Shown in pieces: positions 45,092 to 52,850 of a stretch of DNA of 64,000 bases (positions within the stretch are counted from its first letter, which is position 1; every line of letters starts with the position of its first letter). This stretch comes from TMED27 sp964350435 (GTDB lineage Bacteria > Pseudomonadota > Alphaproteobacteria > Micavibrionales > Micavibrionaceae). The notes under the pieces were generated by a model. It was not told the origin of the DNA. It saw nothing but the letters and a program-made list of their open reading frames with translations, and did no database searches. The position numbers and the translations under genes are program-made. The DNA lies in assembly GCA_964350435.1 (NCBI GenBank), contig CAYGJS010000007.1, positions 24,688-88,687 of the forward strand, in the 5' to 3' direction.

Positions 45092-45499
45092 TTACAACAC
45101 ATGCGAATGAAAAAACGGAGGCCGCCCTGCACTTCCCCCTGTTCGCGGTTTTCGAACAACACCATCGTCCTCATCCAGTATTTCAATATGACTCGATCCA
45201 GGGTCTAGAATGCTCTGTGCAACTCTATTATAGGCCTCAAGAATATACCCTCTATTAAGGCTGTTTACTGGCAAACGGAGGGCAAGCGCATCCAAATATT
45301 TGGAATTAGAGAAAAAATCGACTGGAATGCCGGAATAATTACTGCCTTTTGCTTCCGGCACAACCTCCTTAAAAGCAGCGACCAGACGACCATGAAGGTC
45401 TGAAAGCTGAGCAACCGTAAAATCAGGCACGGATTCCCTTAAACAATCGGCACTCTCTGCAATCCACGCATCAGCTGCTGAACTATAAGTTTTACGCAT
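45092..45499 (-). CDS. unknown protein placed between hisA and hisF
   Basis: 135 residues. No family recognised. It is predicted helical in the first 100 residues, with a Gly/Pro-rich basic tail (RKPRTGGSAGRPPFF). No signal peptide. It is on the same strand as the his genes, 86 bases from both hisA and hisF. It is not a canonical member of the operon in other alphaproteobacteria that I know of, so it seems to have been inserted. It may be co-transcribed. A short ORF by chance is less likely because the codon pattern is gene-like. Confidence 0.6.
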   Translation of the reverse strand: MRKTYSSAADAWIAESADCLRESVPDFTVAQLSDLHGRLVAAFKEVVPEAKGSNYSGIPVDFFSNSKYLDALALRLPVNSLNRGYILEAYNRVAQSILDPGSSHIEILDEDDGVVRKPRTGGSAGRPPFFHSHVL

Positions 45500-45585
45500 T
45501 TCGCATGCCCATCATGCCATTTTTCTTCAACCACACCACTAACCATTTCAACCAAAAAATACAAGAAAATAATGACGTAAGGCCT

Positions 45586-46314
45586 CTATCCCGCAACCAA
45601 AAGCGCTTCCAGCGGGTCAACCCGCTTATCATACAGCGCCTTGCCGATAATCACCCCGTTAAGCCCGTAGGTCTTCGCCGCCGTCCGCACCTCGCGCACA
45701 TCCTCCAGCGAACCGACCCCCCCGGAAGCAATCACCGGAATAGACGTTTTCTCGGCAAGCCGCGTCGTTGCCTCGATATTCACGCCCGTGCCCGTACCGT
45801 CACGATCAATATCGGTGTAAATAATCGCCGCGACGCCGCAATCTTCGAAATGCTTGGCCAGCTCAACATCCTGAATGTTCGACCCATCCACCCAGCCATC
45901 CACCATCACTTCACCGCCCAGCGCGTCAATTCCAACCGCAATCTGCCCCGGGAATTGATGACACGCCCAGCGCACAAGTTCAGGATCGCGCACCGCCGCC
46001 GTTCCCAGAATTACGCGGCTAACGCCTTCATTAATCCAGTGCTCAATCTGCCCGTGATTACGAATGCCGCCGCCAAGCTGCACCGGAAGGTCAACCGCCG
46101 CAAGTATATCGCGCACCGCATGATGGTTCATCGGCGCGCCCGAAACCGCGCCATTCAGATCAACAATATGCAGCCATGAAAACCCGGCCCGCGCCCATTC
46201 CAGAGCCTGTGCCGACGGATCATCATTATAAACGGTATCTTGCGTCATATCGCCCTTGTAAAGGCGCACGCATTTCCCATCCTTAAGATCAATAGCAGGG
46301 TAAAGTATCATCAA
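45586..46314 (-). CDS. hisA: phosphoribosylformimino-5-aminoimidazole carboxamide ribotide isomerase
   Basis: 242 residues, TIM barrel. It isomerises ProFAR to PRFAR in histidine synthesis. Catalytic Asp in AIDLKDGKCVRL near residue 8 and Asp in YTDIDRDGTGTG near 130; phosphate loops QLGGGIRN and ASGGVGSL are intact. Start ATG at 46314; a second Met directly follows (MM). Only hisF and hisE stay downstream, with the 135-residue unknown between. Confidence 0.96.
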   Translation of the reverse strand: MMILYPAIDLKDGKCVRLYKGDMTQDTVYNDDPSAQALEWARAGFSWLHIVDLNGAVSGAPMNHHAVRDILAAVDLPVQLGGGIRNHGQIEHWINEGVSRVILGTAAVRDPELVRWACHQFPGQIAVGIDALGGEVMVDGWVDGSNIQDVELAKHFEDCGVAAIIYTDIDRDGTGTGVNIEATTRLAEKTSIPVIASGGVGSLEDVREVRTAAKTYGLNGVIIGKALYDKRVDPLEALLVAG

Positions 46315-46421
46315 GTCCAGCTATAAAGAACCGATAGCCAAGAAACAATATTTAAAAAAATTGACATAATTTTTTATTGTTGCTATGAACCCTATATTAA
46401 ATTTGAGGAGACTATAGAGCC

Positions 46422-47193
46422 ATGTCACAAGAAGAAGATTTAACGTCCCAATTCGAGGAAGCTGCAAAAACGATTGCAGCGCGTCCAGTAGATAACATCA
46501 TTGAGATCATTCAATCAAATCTCAAATCAATCGCCGAGAAAAATCCTGAAGGTGCCAAAATCCTCATCAGGACATTGGCCGAGCACAAGAATCCTGATGT
46601 CCGCAAGGCCATTGCACGCAGTCCAGCAATAGAATGCAGCCCCGAGGTCATTCTCACCCTCGCCGAGCACAAGAATCCTGATATCCGCACTGCCCTTGCG
46701 GGCAATCCAGCAATAAAGTTCAGCCCCGNNNNNNNNNNNNNNNNNNNNNNNNNNNNNNNNNNNNNNNNNNNNNNNNNNNNNNNNNNNNNNNNNNNNNNNN
46801 NNNNNNNNNNNNNNNNNNNNNNNNNNNNGCAATCCAGCAATAAAGTTCAGCCCCGCTGCCATTCTCGAACTCGCCAAGAGCGAGGATTATTATGTCTACG
46901 CGGCCCTTGCGTGCAATCCAGCAATAGCAGCCAGCCCCAAGGCCATTCTCGAACTCGCCAAGAAGGGGGATTATTATGTCTACAAGGCCCTTGCACGCAA
47001 TCCAGCGCTGAGCGTCAGCCCCAAAGCCGGTGCTATAATCTATGCCGCAGGCAAGTCCTATGCTGGGCTCATGAATGAGGCACAAACTCCTGAATTCATG
47101 GCGGAAGTTAGAGAATTCATAGCGGCTCAAGAGGATGCGCAGCAAGCGCCACTGGACGTATTCCTCAATCCTGATGGTCCGGCCGCCGCCTAG
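46422..47193 (+). CDS. leucine-rich-variant (LRV)-type repeat protein, interrupted by an assembly gap
   Basis: The frame opens at the ATG 46422 (after a GAGGAG ribosome site) and the true frame resumes after the 100-N gap to stop at 47193. The two parts are in different frames only because the N run has an arbitrary length. The protein has a 45-residue acidic start, then 28-residue repeats of the form NPAIxxSPxxILxLAEHKNPDIRxALA, like the LRV or HEAT-like helical repeats. At least five repeats are visible, and the true number is unknown. A helical end (LMNEAQTPEFMAEVREFI) follows. Such solenoids bind proteins; function unknown. It runs opposite to the his genes that flank it. Confidence 0.75.
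46604..47023 (+). repeat. 84-bp tandem repeats encoding 28-residue units
   Basis: The CCAGCAATA landmark recurs at 46623 and 46707 (84 bp apart), again directly after the gap and once more 84 bp later. The sequence on the two sides of the gap is the same for about 26 bases (GCAATCCAGCAATAAAGTTC...), so the assembler could not resolve the array. Confidence 0.85.
46729..46828. other. scaffold gap (100 N)
   Basis: Exactly 100 undefined bases, the usual placeholder for a gap of unknown size. It falls inside the tandem repeat array. Confidence 0.98.
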
Positions 47194-47231
47194 GAGACGC
47201 CGCTACTGCGCATCAAGCCAAGAGCCTGGCC

Positions 47232-47804
47232 TTAACTTGTCTGCTCAACCGCTTTTGGGTCAATAAGTTTATAATAGTAAAAACTTTTTACAACTTCGCC
47301 AGGCAGGCGCACCGCATAAGGATGCACGCCGAATTTTACGAACCCTAAATCTTCGTAAACTTCAATCGCCCGCGCCATGGTTTCGCGAACATCCAGATTG
47401 ATCACCGCGAAGCCTTCTTCCACGGCGACCTTTTCCGCCTCTTGCACCAGCATCGGCGCAAGGCCGTGTCCGCGCGCCCAAGGCGCAATAAAATTCGTGG
47501 TCAATGTCACCATATGCGCCTGCGCCTCGTTGTTCAGCGGCGGCTTCCAGAGCTGACACGTTCCACAGATCACGCCGTCAAGACGCGCCACAAACAAAAT
47601 CCGCGCCGGCATCGCCATCACGCCCTGCCAATACCGCTCAAGGATTTCACGCGATGGCAAATTCACCCACCCAAAACCCCCGCCGCCCTGAATGGCCGCA
47701 TCCGTAGCATCACAAAGATCATTGAGATCCGCAGCCGAAAGGGTCTCAATCCTCTCAACACTGGGGTGGGATTTCATGTCTTTTATTCCGATCAGATCAT
47801 TCAT
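47232..47804 (-). CDS. GNAT family N-acetyltransferase
   Basis: 190 residues. GNAT fold: beta strands with RILFVARLDGVICGTCQLW, the acetyl-CoA loop in APWARGHGLAPML near residue 115, and LDVRETMARAIEVYEDLGFVKFG near 145-165. The substrate is unknown. An alternative ATG nine codons in (47777) is possible. It stands between hisH and the LRV repeat gene; it ends 38 bases from the stop of the convergent repeat gene and begins 24 bases after hisH, so it may be co-transcribed with hisH. Confidence 0.88.
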   Translation of the reverse strand: MNDLIGIKDMKSHPSVERIETLSAADLNDLCDATDAAIQGGGGFGWVNLPSREILERYWQGVMAMPARILFVARLDGVICGTCQLWKPPLNNEAQAHMVTLTTNFIAPWARGHGLAPMLVQEAEKVAVEEGFAVINLDVRETMARAIEVYEDLGFVKFGVHPYAVRLPGEVVKSFYYYKLIDPKAVEQTS

Positions 47805-47828
47805 GTTCTTTGTCGCCCTTCTGTTTAT

Positions 47829-48527
47829 TTATGGTTTCCATTGAACAAAATTCTTTAATAATTCTAATCCTGCGTCCTGACTTTTTTCAGGATGAAACTG
47901 CATCCCGATCATATTATCTTTTCCGACGATTGACGAAAAATCCACGTCATAATGCGTCACGCCCAAAATATGATGGTTATACTCACATTCGAACATATAA
48001 GAATGAACAAAGTAATAATGAATAGGCTCGGAAGCGGCACTTTCTGTGCTGCGCAGCACAAAGTGGCGATTATCCTGATCCGCACTGGCCCCCTCGTAAC
48101 TCGCGGGGAACACCTCATTCCAGCCCATATGGGGTATTTTGAGCGACGGATCTGAGACCCTCTCTTTTATAGGCACAACCTGTCCCGGTATCCAGTTCAA
48201 CCCTGCATGAACACCGAATTCCAGCCCCCGCGTCGCCAGGAGCTGCATCCCGACACAAATCCCTAGAAATGGCCGGCCTTTATTGAGGACGGCGTCTTCC
48301 AAGGCCTCAACCATGCCCTCACTGGCTCGCAAATTCTTGGCACAATCGCCAAACGCGCCTTGCCCCGGCAAAACAATCCGGTCAGCAGCCAAAACATCCT
48401 CGGCTTTATCGGACACCGCCACCTCGGCCGCAAGACCGTGCTGCGCAATGACATGTGAAAACGCCTTCACCGCCGAAGCAAGGTTGCCAGAACCATAATC
48501 AATGATAACGAGTTTCTCTTTGGACAT
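47829..48527 (-). CDS. hisH: imidazole glycerol phosphate synthase glutaminase subunit
   Basis: 232 residues from the ATG at 48527 (MSKEKLVIIDYGSGNL); an upstream in-frame start at 48548 overlaps a palindromic element. Class I glutamine amidotransferase: nucleophile Cys in FLGICVGMQLL near residue 84, His and Glu in GMQFHPEKSQ near residue 213. It supplies ammonia to HisF. The GNAT gene and the repeat gene separate it from hisA, to which it is usually adjacent. Confidence 0.95.
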   Translation of the reverse strand: MSKEKLVIIDYGSGNLASAVKAFSHVIAQHGLAAEVAVSDKAEDVLAADRIVLPGQGAFGDCAKNLRASEGMVEALEDAVLNKGRPFLGICVGMQLLATRGLEFGVHAGLNWIPGQVVPIKERVSDPSLKIPHMGWNEVFPASYEGASADQDNRHFVLRSTESAASEPIHYYFVHSYMFECEYNHHILGVTHYDVDFSSIVGKDNMIGMQFHPEKSQDAGLELLKNFVQWKP

Positions 48528-48542
48528 CCGCTGTATATATAA

Positions 48543-48620
48543 TGTCATCCCGAGTGAAGTCGAGGGATCTTTTCAATTGATCGGATCTTTCGACTTCGCT
48601 ACGCTCCGCTCAAGATGACA
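48543..48620. repeat. palindromic element (TGTCATCC type) spanning the hisD start
   Basis: It begins TGTCATCCCGAG and ends CTCAAGATGACA, and inside has GAAGTCGAGGGATC against GATCTTTCGACTTC. The same class lies inside leuS at 62811-62898. The ATG of the right terminal repeat is the hisD start codon (48615), so the element replaced the original 5' end or sits just before it. No ribosome site is visible between the arm and the start codon. Confidence 0.85.
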
Positions 48621-49997
48621 AATGAAATTAACTTTTATAAATGGAATGAAACCGACGCGGACACCAAAGCGCGGATCATGCGCCGCGCGCAGACAAATAT
48701 CGACGACGTTGCCGCCCTTGTCCTGCCGATCATAGAAGATGTGAAACGCCGCGGAGACGCAGCCCTCGTCGAATATGCAAAAAAATTCGATCAGGCCGAG
48801 ATAACCGCGCTTAAGGCAAGTTCAGAAGAATTCGCCGCCGCTGAAGATACGCTCAATGAAGACCTCAAAGCCGCCATTCAACATTGCGTCCGCAATGTCC
48901 GCAAATTCCATGAAGAGCAAATGCACCGCGTCGAAAAGCCGTGGATGATTGAAATTGAAAAAGGCGTCTGGGCGGGCGAACAGGTCAGCGCGATTGAATC
49001 CGTTGGCCTCTATGTGCCGCGCGGCAAAGGCGCGTTTCCCTCTGCGCTGTATATGCTCGCCGTCCCTGCCGTGATTGCAGGCGTCAAAAACATAGCGGTC
49101 GTCAGCCCGCCTTGTGCAGACGGAAGCACGGATGCTGCAACACTTTATACCGCTGGGCTCTGCGGGATTGAGAATGTTTATAAGGCAGGAGGGGCGCAAG
49201 CGATTGCCGCGCTGGCCTATGGCACGCAGACAATCCCTCAGGTCAAAAAGGTTCTAGGACCCGGCAGCCCTTATGTCGCCGCCGCGAAAAGATTATGCTC
49301 CCACATTCTTGACCCCGGCATGCCCGCAGGCCCGTCCGAGTCCATTATCCTCGCCGATGGCTCCGCCGACCCTGACAACACGTGCTGGGATATTCTCAAC
49401 GAAGCCGAGCACGGGCAGGACAGCGCGGCGCTTCTGGTAACGCACGACAAAACGCTGGCCGAATTTGTGCGCACAAATCTGCAGCACAAAATTGACGAAC
49501 TGCCCGAACCGCACAAAACAATCTGCCGCAAAGTGATGACCGATGGCGGCTATGGCGGGATTATCCTGACCGAAAGCCTCGAGCAATCGATCGAGGTTTC
49601 CAATCAGTACGCGCCCGAGCATTTGCATTTGAAACTAAGCGATGAAAATTTAAGCATACTTGGATTACACCCCCTCCCAAGCAGCGGCGCTGCTACTCCC
49701 CCCTTTGAGGGGGAGGGTGGGGGGCCTCTTCAACTGAGACACGCCGGAGAAATCCTGATCGGCGAATATACGCCCTCATCCCTTGGCAACTATGGCATTG
49801 GCGTGAACCATGTTCTGCCAACAGGCGGGTGGGCGCACACCTATTCCTGCACCTCGGTGTGGGATTTCTTGAAACGCACTTCAATTTCAAAATGTGATAA
49901 ACACGGCTTTGCCGCTCTTAAAAACACCGTCATCACCATGACCGATTATGAGGGCTTCCCCGCGCATGGCGATGTGCTGCGTAAACGTAAGGTTTAA
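48615..49997 (+). CDS. hisD: histidinol dehydrogenase with an in-frame palindromic insertion
   Basis: 460 residues. It performs the last two oxidations of histidine synthesis with zinc and NAD. Typical stretches: NAD region VVSPPCADGS and YKAGGAQAIAALAYGTQTIP, zinc and catalytic region NEAEHGQDSAALLV and YAPEHLHL, and NHVLPTGGWAHTYS. Between the APEHL region and RHAGEILIGEYTP about 20 extra residues (PLPSSGAATPPFEGEGGG) are encoded by the element at 49668-49724; other HisD proteins have only 8-10 residues there. The frame is intact, so the enzyme is probably active. The start codon lies in another palindrome. It runs against the other his genes. Confidence 0.93.
   Translation: MTNEINFYKWNETDADTKARIMRRAQTNIDDVAALVLPIIEDVKRRGDAALVEYAKKFDQAEITALKASSEEFAAAEDTLNEDLKAAIQHCVRNVRKFHEEQMHRVEKPWMIEIEKGVWAGEQVSAIESVGLYVPRGKGAFPSALYMLAVPAVIAGVKNIAVVSPPCADGSTDAATLYTAGLCGIENVYKAGGAQAIAALAYGTQTIPQVKKVLGPGSPYVAAAKRLCSHILDPGMPAGPSESIILADGSADPDNTCWDILNEAEHGQDSAALLVTHDKTLAEFVRTNLQHKIDELPEPHKTICRKVMTDGGYGGIILTESLEQSIEVSNQYAPEHLHLKLSDENLSILGLHPLPSSGAATPPFEGEGGGPLQLRHAGEILIGEYTPSSLGNYGIGVNHVLPTGGWAHTYSCTSVWDFLKRTSISKCDKHGFAALKNTVITMTDYEGFPAHGDVLRKRKV
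49668..49724. repeat. palindromic element inside hisD (ACCCCCTCCC type)
   Basis: CACCCCCTCCC at the left and GGGAGGGTGGGGGG at the right are inverted copies. Inside, AGCAGC/GCTGCT form one hairpin and CTCCCCC/GGGGGAG another. A like element lies in leuS at 62372-62433. It adds codons without a stop and without shifting the hisD frame. Confidence 0.85.
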
Positions 49998-50018
49998 ACT
50001 TTAAAGGAGAAACAAAAA

Positions 50019-50972
50019 ATGAAACATCTTCTGATTATATTTCTGGGGCTATGCGCGCTGTCTTGTTCGGCAAACGCCCATGAGCATGATACTGCCGGAG
50101 CAGCAACAGCAACAGCAGCCTCGCCCGAAAGCGCGATCAAAATCGTTAATGTCACGCCCAACCTGCATATGCTGATAAACCCCAATGGCGGCAATATTAC
50201 AGTTTCAACGGGTGAAGACGGCGCATTTATTATTGATGACAATTTGGATGGCCAGACTGAAAGCGTTCGCGCCGCGGTCAGAAGCATCAAGGATCAGGAC
50301 ATAAATTTCATTCTGAACACCCACTATCATTTTGACCACACGGGCGGAAATGTCGCCCTAAAGCAAAGCGACAAAAACGCGCTCATCCTTGCCCATGATA
50401 ATGTTCGTGAGCACTTAAGCACCGACCAATTCATCACCTATTTCAAAAAGGAAATGAAGGCCTTGCCGAAATCTGGACTTCCTGTTGTGACCTTTGGTGA
50501 GGGGATGAACGTGCATTTTAATGGTGACAGAATTCAAATCAAACACCTCCCCGCCGCCCATACCGACGGCGATTCCATTGCTCATTTCCTGAACGAAAAT
50601 GTCATCGTTGCCGGCGATGTGATCTTCAATAACATGTATCCGTTTATAGATGCTGAGCATGGCGGAAGTTTCCACGGCCTTCTGAGCGCGCAAAAGAAAA
50701 TTCTGGATCTGGCGGATGACGACACCAAAATTATCCCCGGCCACGGCCCGCTCATGACCAAAGCGGAACTGATGAACTATCACACCACTTTGGAGATAAT
50801 AGGGCAGCGTATTCAAAAACTGATCGACGAGGGCAAAACCCTGGAAGAAACTCTGGCGGCCAAGCCGAGTGAGGAATACGATACCACTCTGGGCGGCGGT
50901 ATTATTCCGCCCGAAGCGTTCGTATCCTTCCTTTATACGCATCTTAAATCCTTCAGCCCCAAGAGCGAATGA
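50019..50972 (+). CDS. secreted metallo-beta-lactamase-fold hydrolase
   Basis: 317 residues. Signal peptide (residues 1-20, cut near ANA). MBL fold: zinc motif NTHYHFDHTGG near residue 100, further His in AAHTDGDS near 180, Asp in VAGDVIFN, and His in IPGHGPL near 245. Metal-binding residues look complete. Family members cleave varied esters, thioesters or beta-lactams; substrate unknown. It follows hisD by 21 bases with AAAGGAGA before the ATG, and its stop overlaps greB by 4 bases. Confidence 0.9.
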   Translation: MKHLLIIFLGLCALSCSANAHEHDTAGAATATAASPESAIKIVNVTPNLHMLINPNGGNITVSTGEDGAFIIDDNLDGQTESVRAAVRSIKDQDINFILNTHYHFDHTGGNVALKQSDKNALILAHDNVREHLSTDQFITYFKKEMKALPKSGLPVVTFGEGMNVHFNGDRIQIKHLPAAHTDGDSIAHFLNENVIVAGDVIFNNMYPFIDAEHGGSFHGLLSAQKKILDLADDDTKIIPGHGPLMTKAELMNYHTTLEIIGQRIQKLIDEGKTLEETLAAKPSEEYDTTLGGGIIPPEAFVSFLYTHLKSFSPKSE

Positions 50973-51457
50973 GCGAAGTCGAAATCCATTATATGACTCC
51001 GGCGGGGTATAAAACCCTCGCCGATGAGCAAGACCACCTGATCCATACAGAGCGCCCGAAAATCTGCGAGATTGTGTCTTGGGCGGCTGGCAATGGTGAT
51101 CGCTCGGAAAACGGGGATTATATCTATAACAAAAAGAGACTGCGTCAGATTGACAGCCGCTTGCGCTATCTCAAGAAAAAACTCGATAACTGCAAAATCG
51201 TCGACCCTAAAGACCAACAAGGCTTAGACCGCGTTTTCTTTGGCGCCACCGTCACCTACGCAACGCAACAAGGCCGGGAAATCACAGTCAAACTGGTTGG
51301 CATCGACGAAGCCGATATGAGCGCAGGCAAAATCAACTGGCTCTCCCCCGTCGGCAAGGCGTTAATGAAAGCCGAAGTCGGGGATGTGAGGAAAGTCAGG
51401 GTCGATGGGGATGTGATCGAAATTGAAGTTTTAGAGATTCGCTATCAAAGAGAATAA
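50969..51457 (+). CDS. greB: transcription elongation factor GreB
   Basis: 162 residues. N-terminal coiled-coil about 8-80 with the acidic tip GDRSENGDYIYNKKRLRQID typical of Gre factors, then the FKBP-like C-terminal domain (SPVGKALMKAEVGDVRKV). The phrase VSWAAGNGDRSENGDY marks it as GreB rather than GreA. It rescues backtracked RNA polymerase by stimulating transcript cleavage. Its ATG overlaps the preceding stop (ATGA), so it is translated with the hydrolase gene. Confidence 0.94.
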   Translation: MSEVEIHYMTPAGYKTLADEQDHLIHTERPKICEIVSWAAGNGDRSENGDYIYNKKRLRQIDSRLRYLKKKLDNCKIVDPKDQQGLDRVFFGATVTYATQQGREITVKLVGIDEADMSAGKINWLSPVGKALMKAEVGDVRKVRVDGDVIEIEVLEIRYQRE

Positions 51458-51538
51458 AGAAGCAAAAAGAATCACTTACACTTTTCGATTCGCACAGAGT
51501 CAAGTTTACGTTACAATATGATTCGCAAGGGGAATCAA

Positions 51539-51799
51539 ATGGATAAAAGCAAACAAATAGAAATTGATCAAAACTATGAAGCGTTTGAAGAGCTGTTACC
51601 GGAACTTGTAAAAAACCATCGCGGTCAATATGTTGTTATGAGAAAAGAAAAACCTATCGAGTTTTTTGATACACTCCGTGATGCGATGATTTTTGCCGAT
51701 AAATCTTTTGATGACAATCTGTTCTCCATTCAGGAAGTCAGTCAAACGCCCATAGATTTAGGATGGTTCTCCGATGCCCCTATACAAAGCTCCATTTGA
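51539..51799 (+). CDS. DUF5678-like small protein
   Basis: 86 residues from the ATG at 51539 (AAGGGG ribosome site 5-6 bases upstream; an in-frame ATG at 51518 is less well placed). NHRGQYVVMRKEKPIEFFDTL followed by DAMIFADKSF matches the DUF5678 pattern, in which such small proteins precede a retropepsin-like gene. Function unknown. The end overlaps the following gene by 26 bases, so the two must be translated together. Confidence 0.8.
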   Translation: MDKSKQIEIDQNYEAFEELLPELVKNHRGQYVVMRKEKPIEFFDTLRDAMIFADKSFDDNLFSIQEVSQTPIDLGWFSDAPIQSSI

Positions 51800-52193
51800 T
51801 CCGAAAAATGGCCCATATATAGATGTTTTTATAACAAAGCCATTAAGCGTCTACCGAGAAGATGAAGCAGAAGTATCTAAGAAAAAATTGAGTATGCTGA
51901 TCGATACTGGTGCATCAAGGACTGGCATCAGTTCAGCGATAGCTCAAGAGATTGGCCTGATACCGACTGGAAAACAAAAAGTCACTTCCGTTACAGGGCA
52001 AGCGAAAACAAATTTATATTGCGGGGATTTGATACTCGAGCAATTTTCACCATGTTTCTACATGCCAGACATTAATATCATGCAATTTGAGGCAACAACC
52101 CCTTTCCGCGACGGAATATTGGGGAGAGATTTCTTGTCGAGAGTTGTATTTGAAATCAATGGTTTCGACAGAATATTTACAATAACTATATAA
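51774..52193 (+). CDS. retropepsin-like aspartic protease
   Basis: 139 residues. The active-site LIDTGASRTGIS near residue 42 is the DTGA motif of retropepsin-fold proteases, which work as dimers of one motif each. The Gly-Arg-Asp region GILGRDFLSRVVFEING near residue 115 is the second structural half (psi-loop). No signal peptide or membrane helix, so the protein is likely cytoplasmic. It overlaps the DUF5678-like gene by 26 bases; the pairing is known in bacteria, but the role is unclear. Confidence 0.85.
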   Translation: MPLYKAPFDPKNGPYIDVFITKPLSVYREDEAEVSKKKLSMLIDTGASRTGISSAIAQEIGLIPTGKQKVTSVTGQAKTNLYCGDLILEQFSPCFYMPDINIMQFEATTPFRDGILGRDFLSRVVFEINGFDRIFTITI

Positions 52194-52198
52194 GAAGC

Positions 52199-52804
52199 CT
52201 AAAGCGCCCCCTTGGTGCTGGGTATAACATCCGATGCGCGCGGGTCTGTTTCCAGCGCCATCCGCAAAGACTTCGCCGAAGCCTTGAACACCGCCTCGAT
52301 AATATGGTGATTATTCGTCCCCGCCAGTTTGTTCGCGTGATAGGTAATCCCCGCCGCGCCCGCAAAAGCATTAAAAAATTCCTGAAACAGCTCCGTATCC
52401 ATCTCGCCGAGTTTCGCAACCGTGAACGGCACGTCCCAGACGCAAAACGGACGGCCCGAAAAATCCAGTGAAACACCCACCCGCGTTTCATCCATCACCA
52501 GATCAAAATGCCCGTAGCGGCGAATGCCTTTTTTATCACCCACAGCTTCTTTTACGGCTTGCCCCAGCGTAATCCCGACATCTTCCGCCGTGTGATGCCC
52601 GTCAATATGAAGATCACCCTCGGCCTTAATCGTAATATCAATCAGCGAATGCTTTGAGAGCTGCTCCAGCATGTGATCGAGAAAACCAATCCCCGTAGCA
52701 ACGTCATAAACGCCCTGACCATCAAGATTCACGGAGGCGCTCACCGAGGTTTCATGAGTTTTGCGGGTAATTTTTGCTGTGCGCATATTTACAGTGTGAG
52801 CCAT
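52199..52804 (-). CDS. hisB: imidazoleglycerol-phosphate dehydratase
   Basis: 201 residues, single-function enzyme. It dehydrates imidazole glycerol phosphate in histidine synthesis. Manganese-binding motifs GFLDHMLEQLSKHS, DGHHTAEDVGITLGQA and TNNHHIIEAVFK are intact. ATG at 52804. In relatives it heads a hisB-hisH-hisA-hisF-hisE operon on one strand. Here the order and strand are retained, but hisD, four rightward genes and the palindromes lie between hisB and hisH. Confidence 0.96.
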   Translation of the reverse strand: MAHTVNMRTAKITRKTHETSVSASVNLDGQGVYDVATGIGFLDHMLEQLSKHSLIDITIKAEGDLHIDGHHTAEDVGITLGQAVKEAVGDKKGIRRYGHFDLVMDETRVGVSLDFSGRPFCVWDVPFTVAKLGEMDTELFQEFFNAFAGAAGITYHANKLAGTNNHHIIEAVFKASAKSLRMALETDPRASDVIPSTKGAL

Positions 52805-52850
52805 TTTTAGTCTTTCAATCCTTAACAGTGTTTGTCATCCTTATTCTGAC

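Noticed and set aside
45505..46179. Plus-strand open frame of 224 codons
   Set aside because: Antisense to hisA; a shadow with Arg/His/Asn-rich peptide.
46422..47193. True frameshift in the LRV repeat gene
   Set aside because: The change of frame coincides with a 100-N placeholder of arbitrary length, so it is an assembly effect.
48615..49997. hisD as a pseudogene because of the insertion
   Set aside because: The frame is open throughout and the catalytic motifs before and after the insert are intact.
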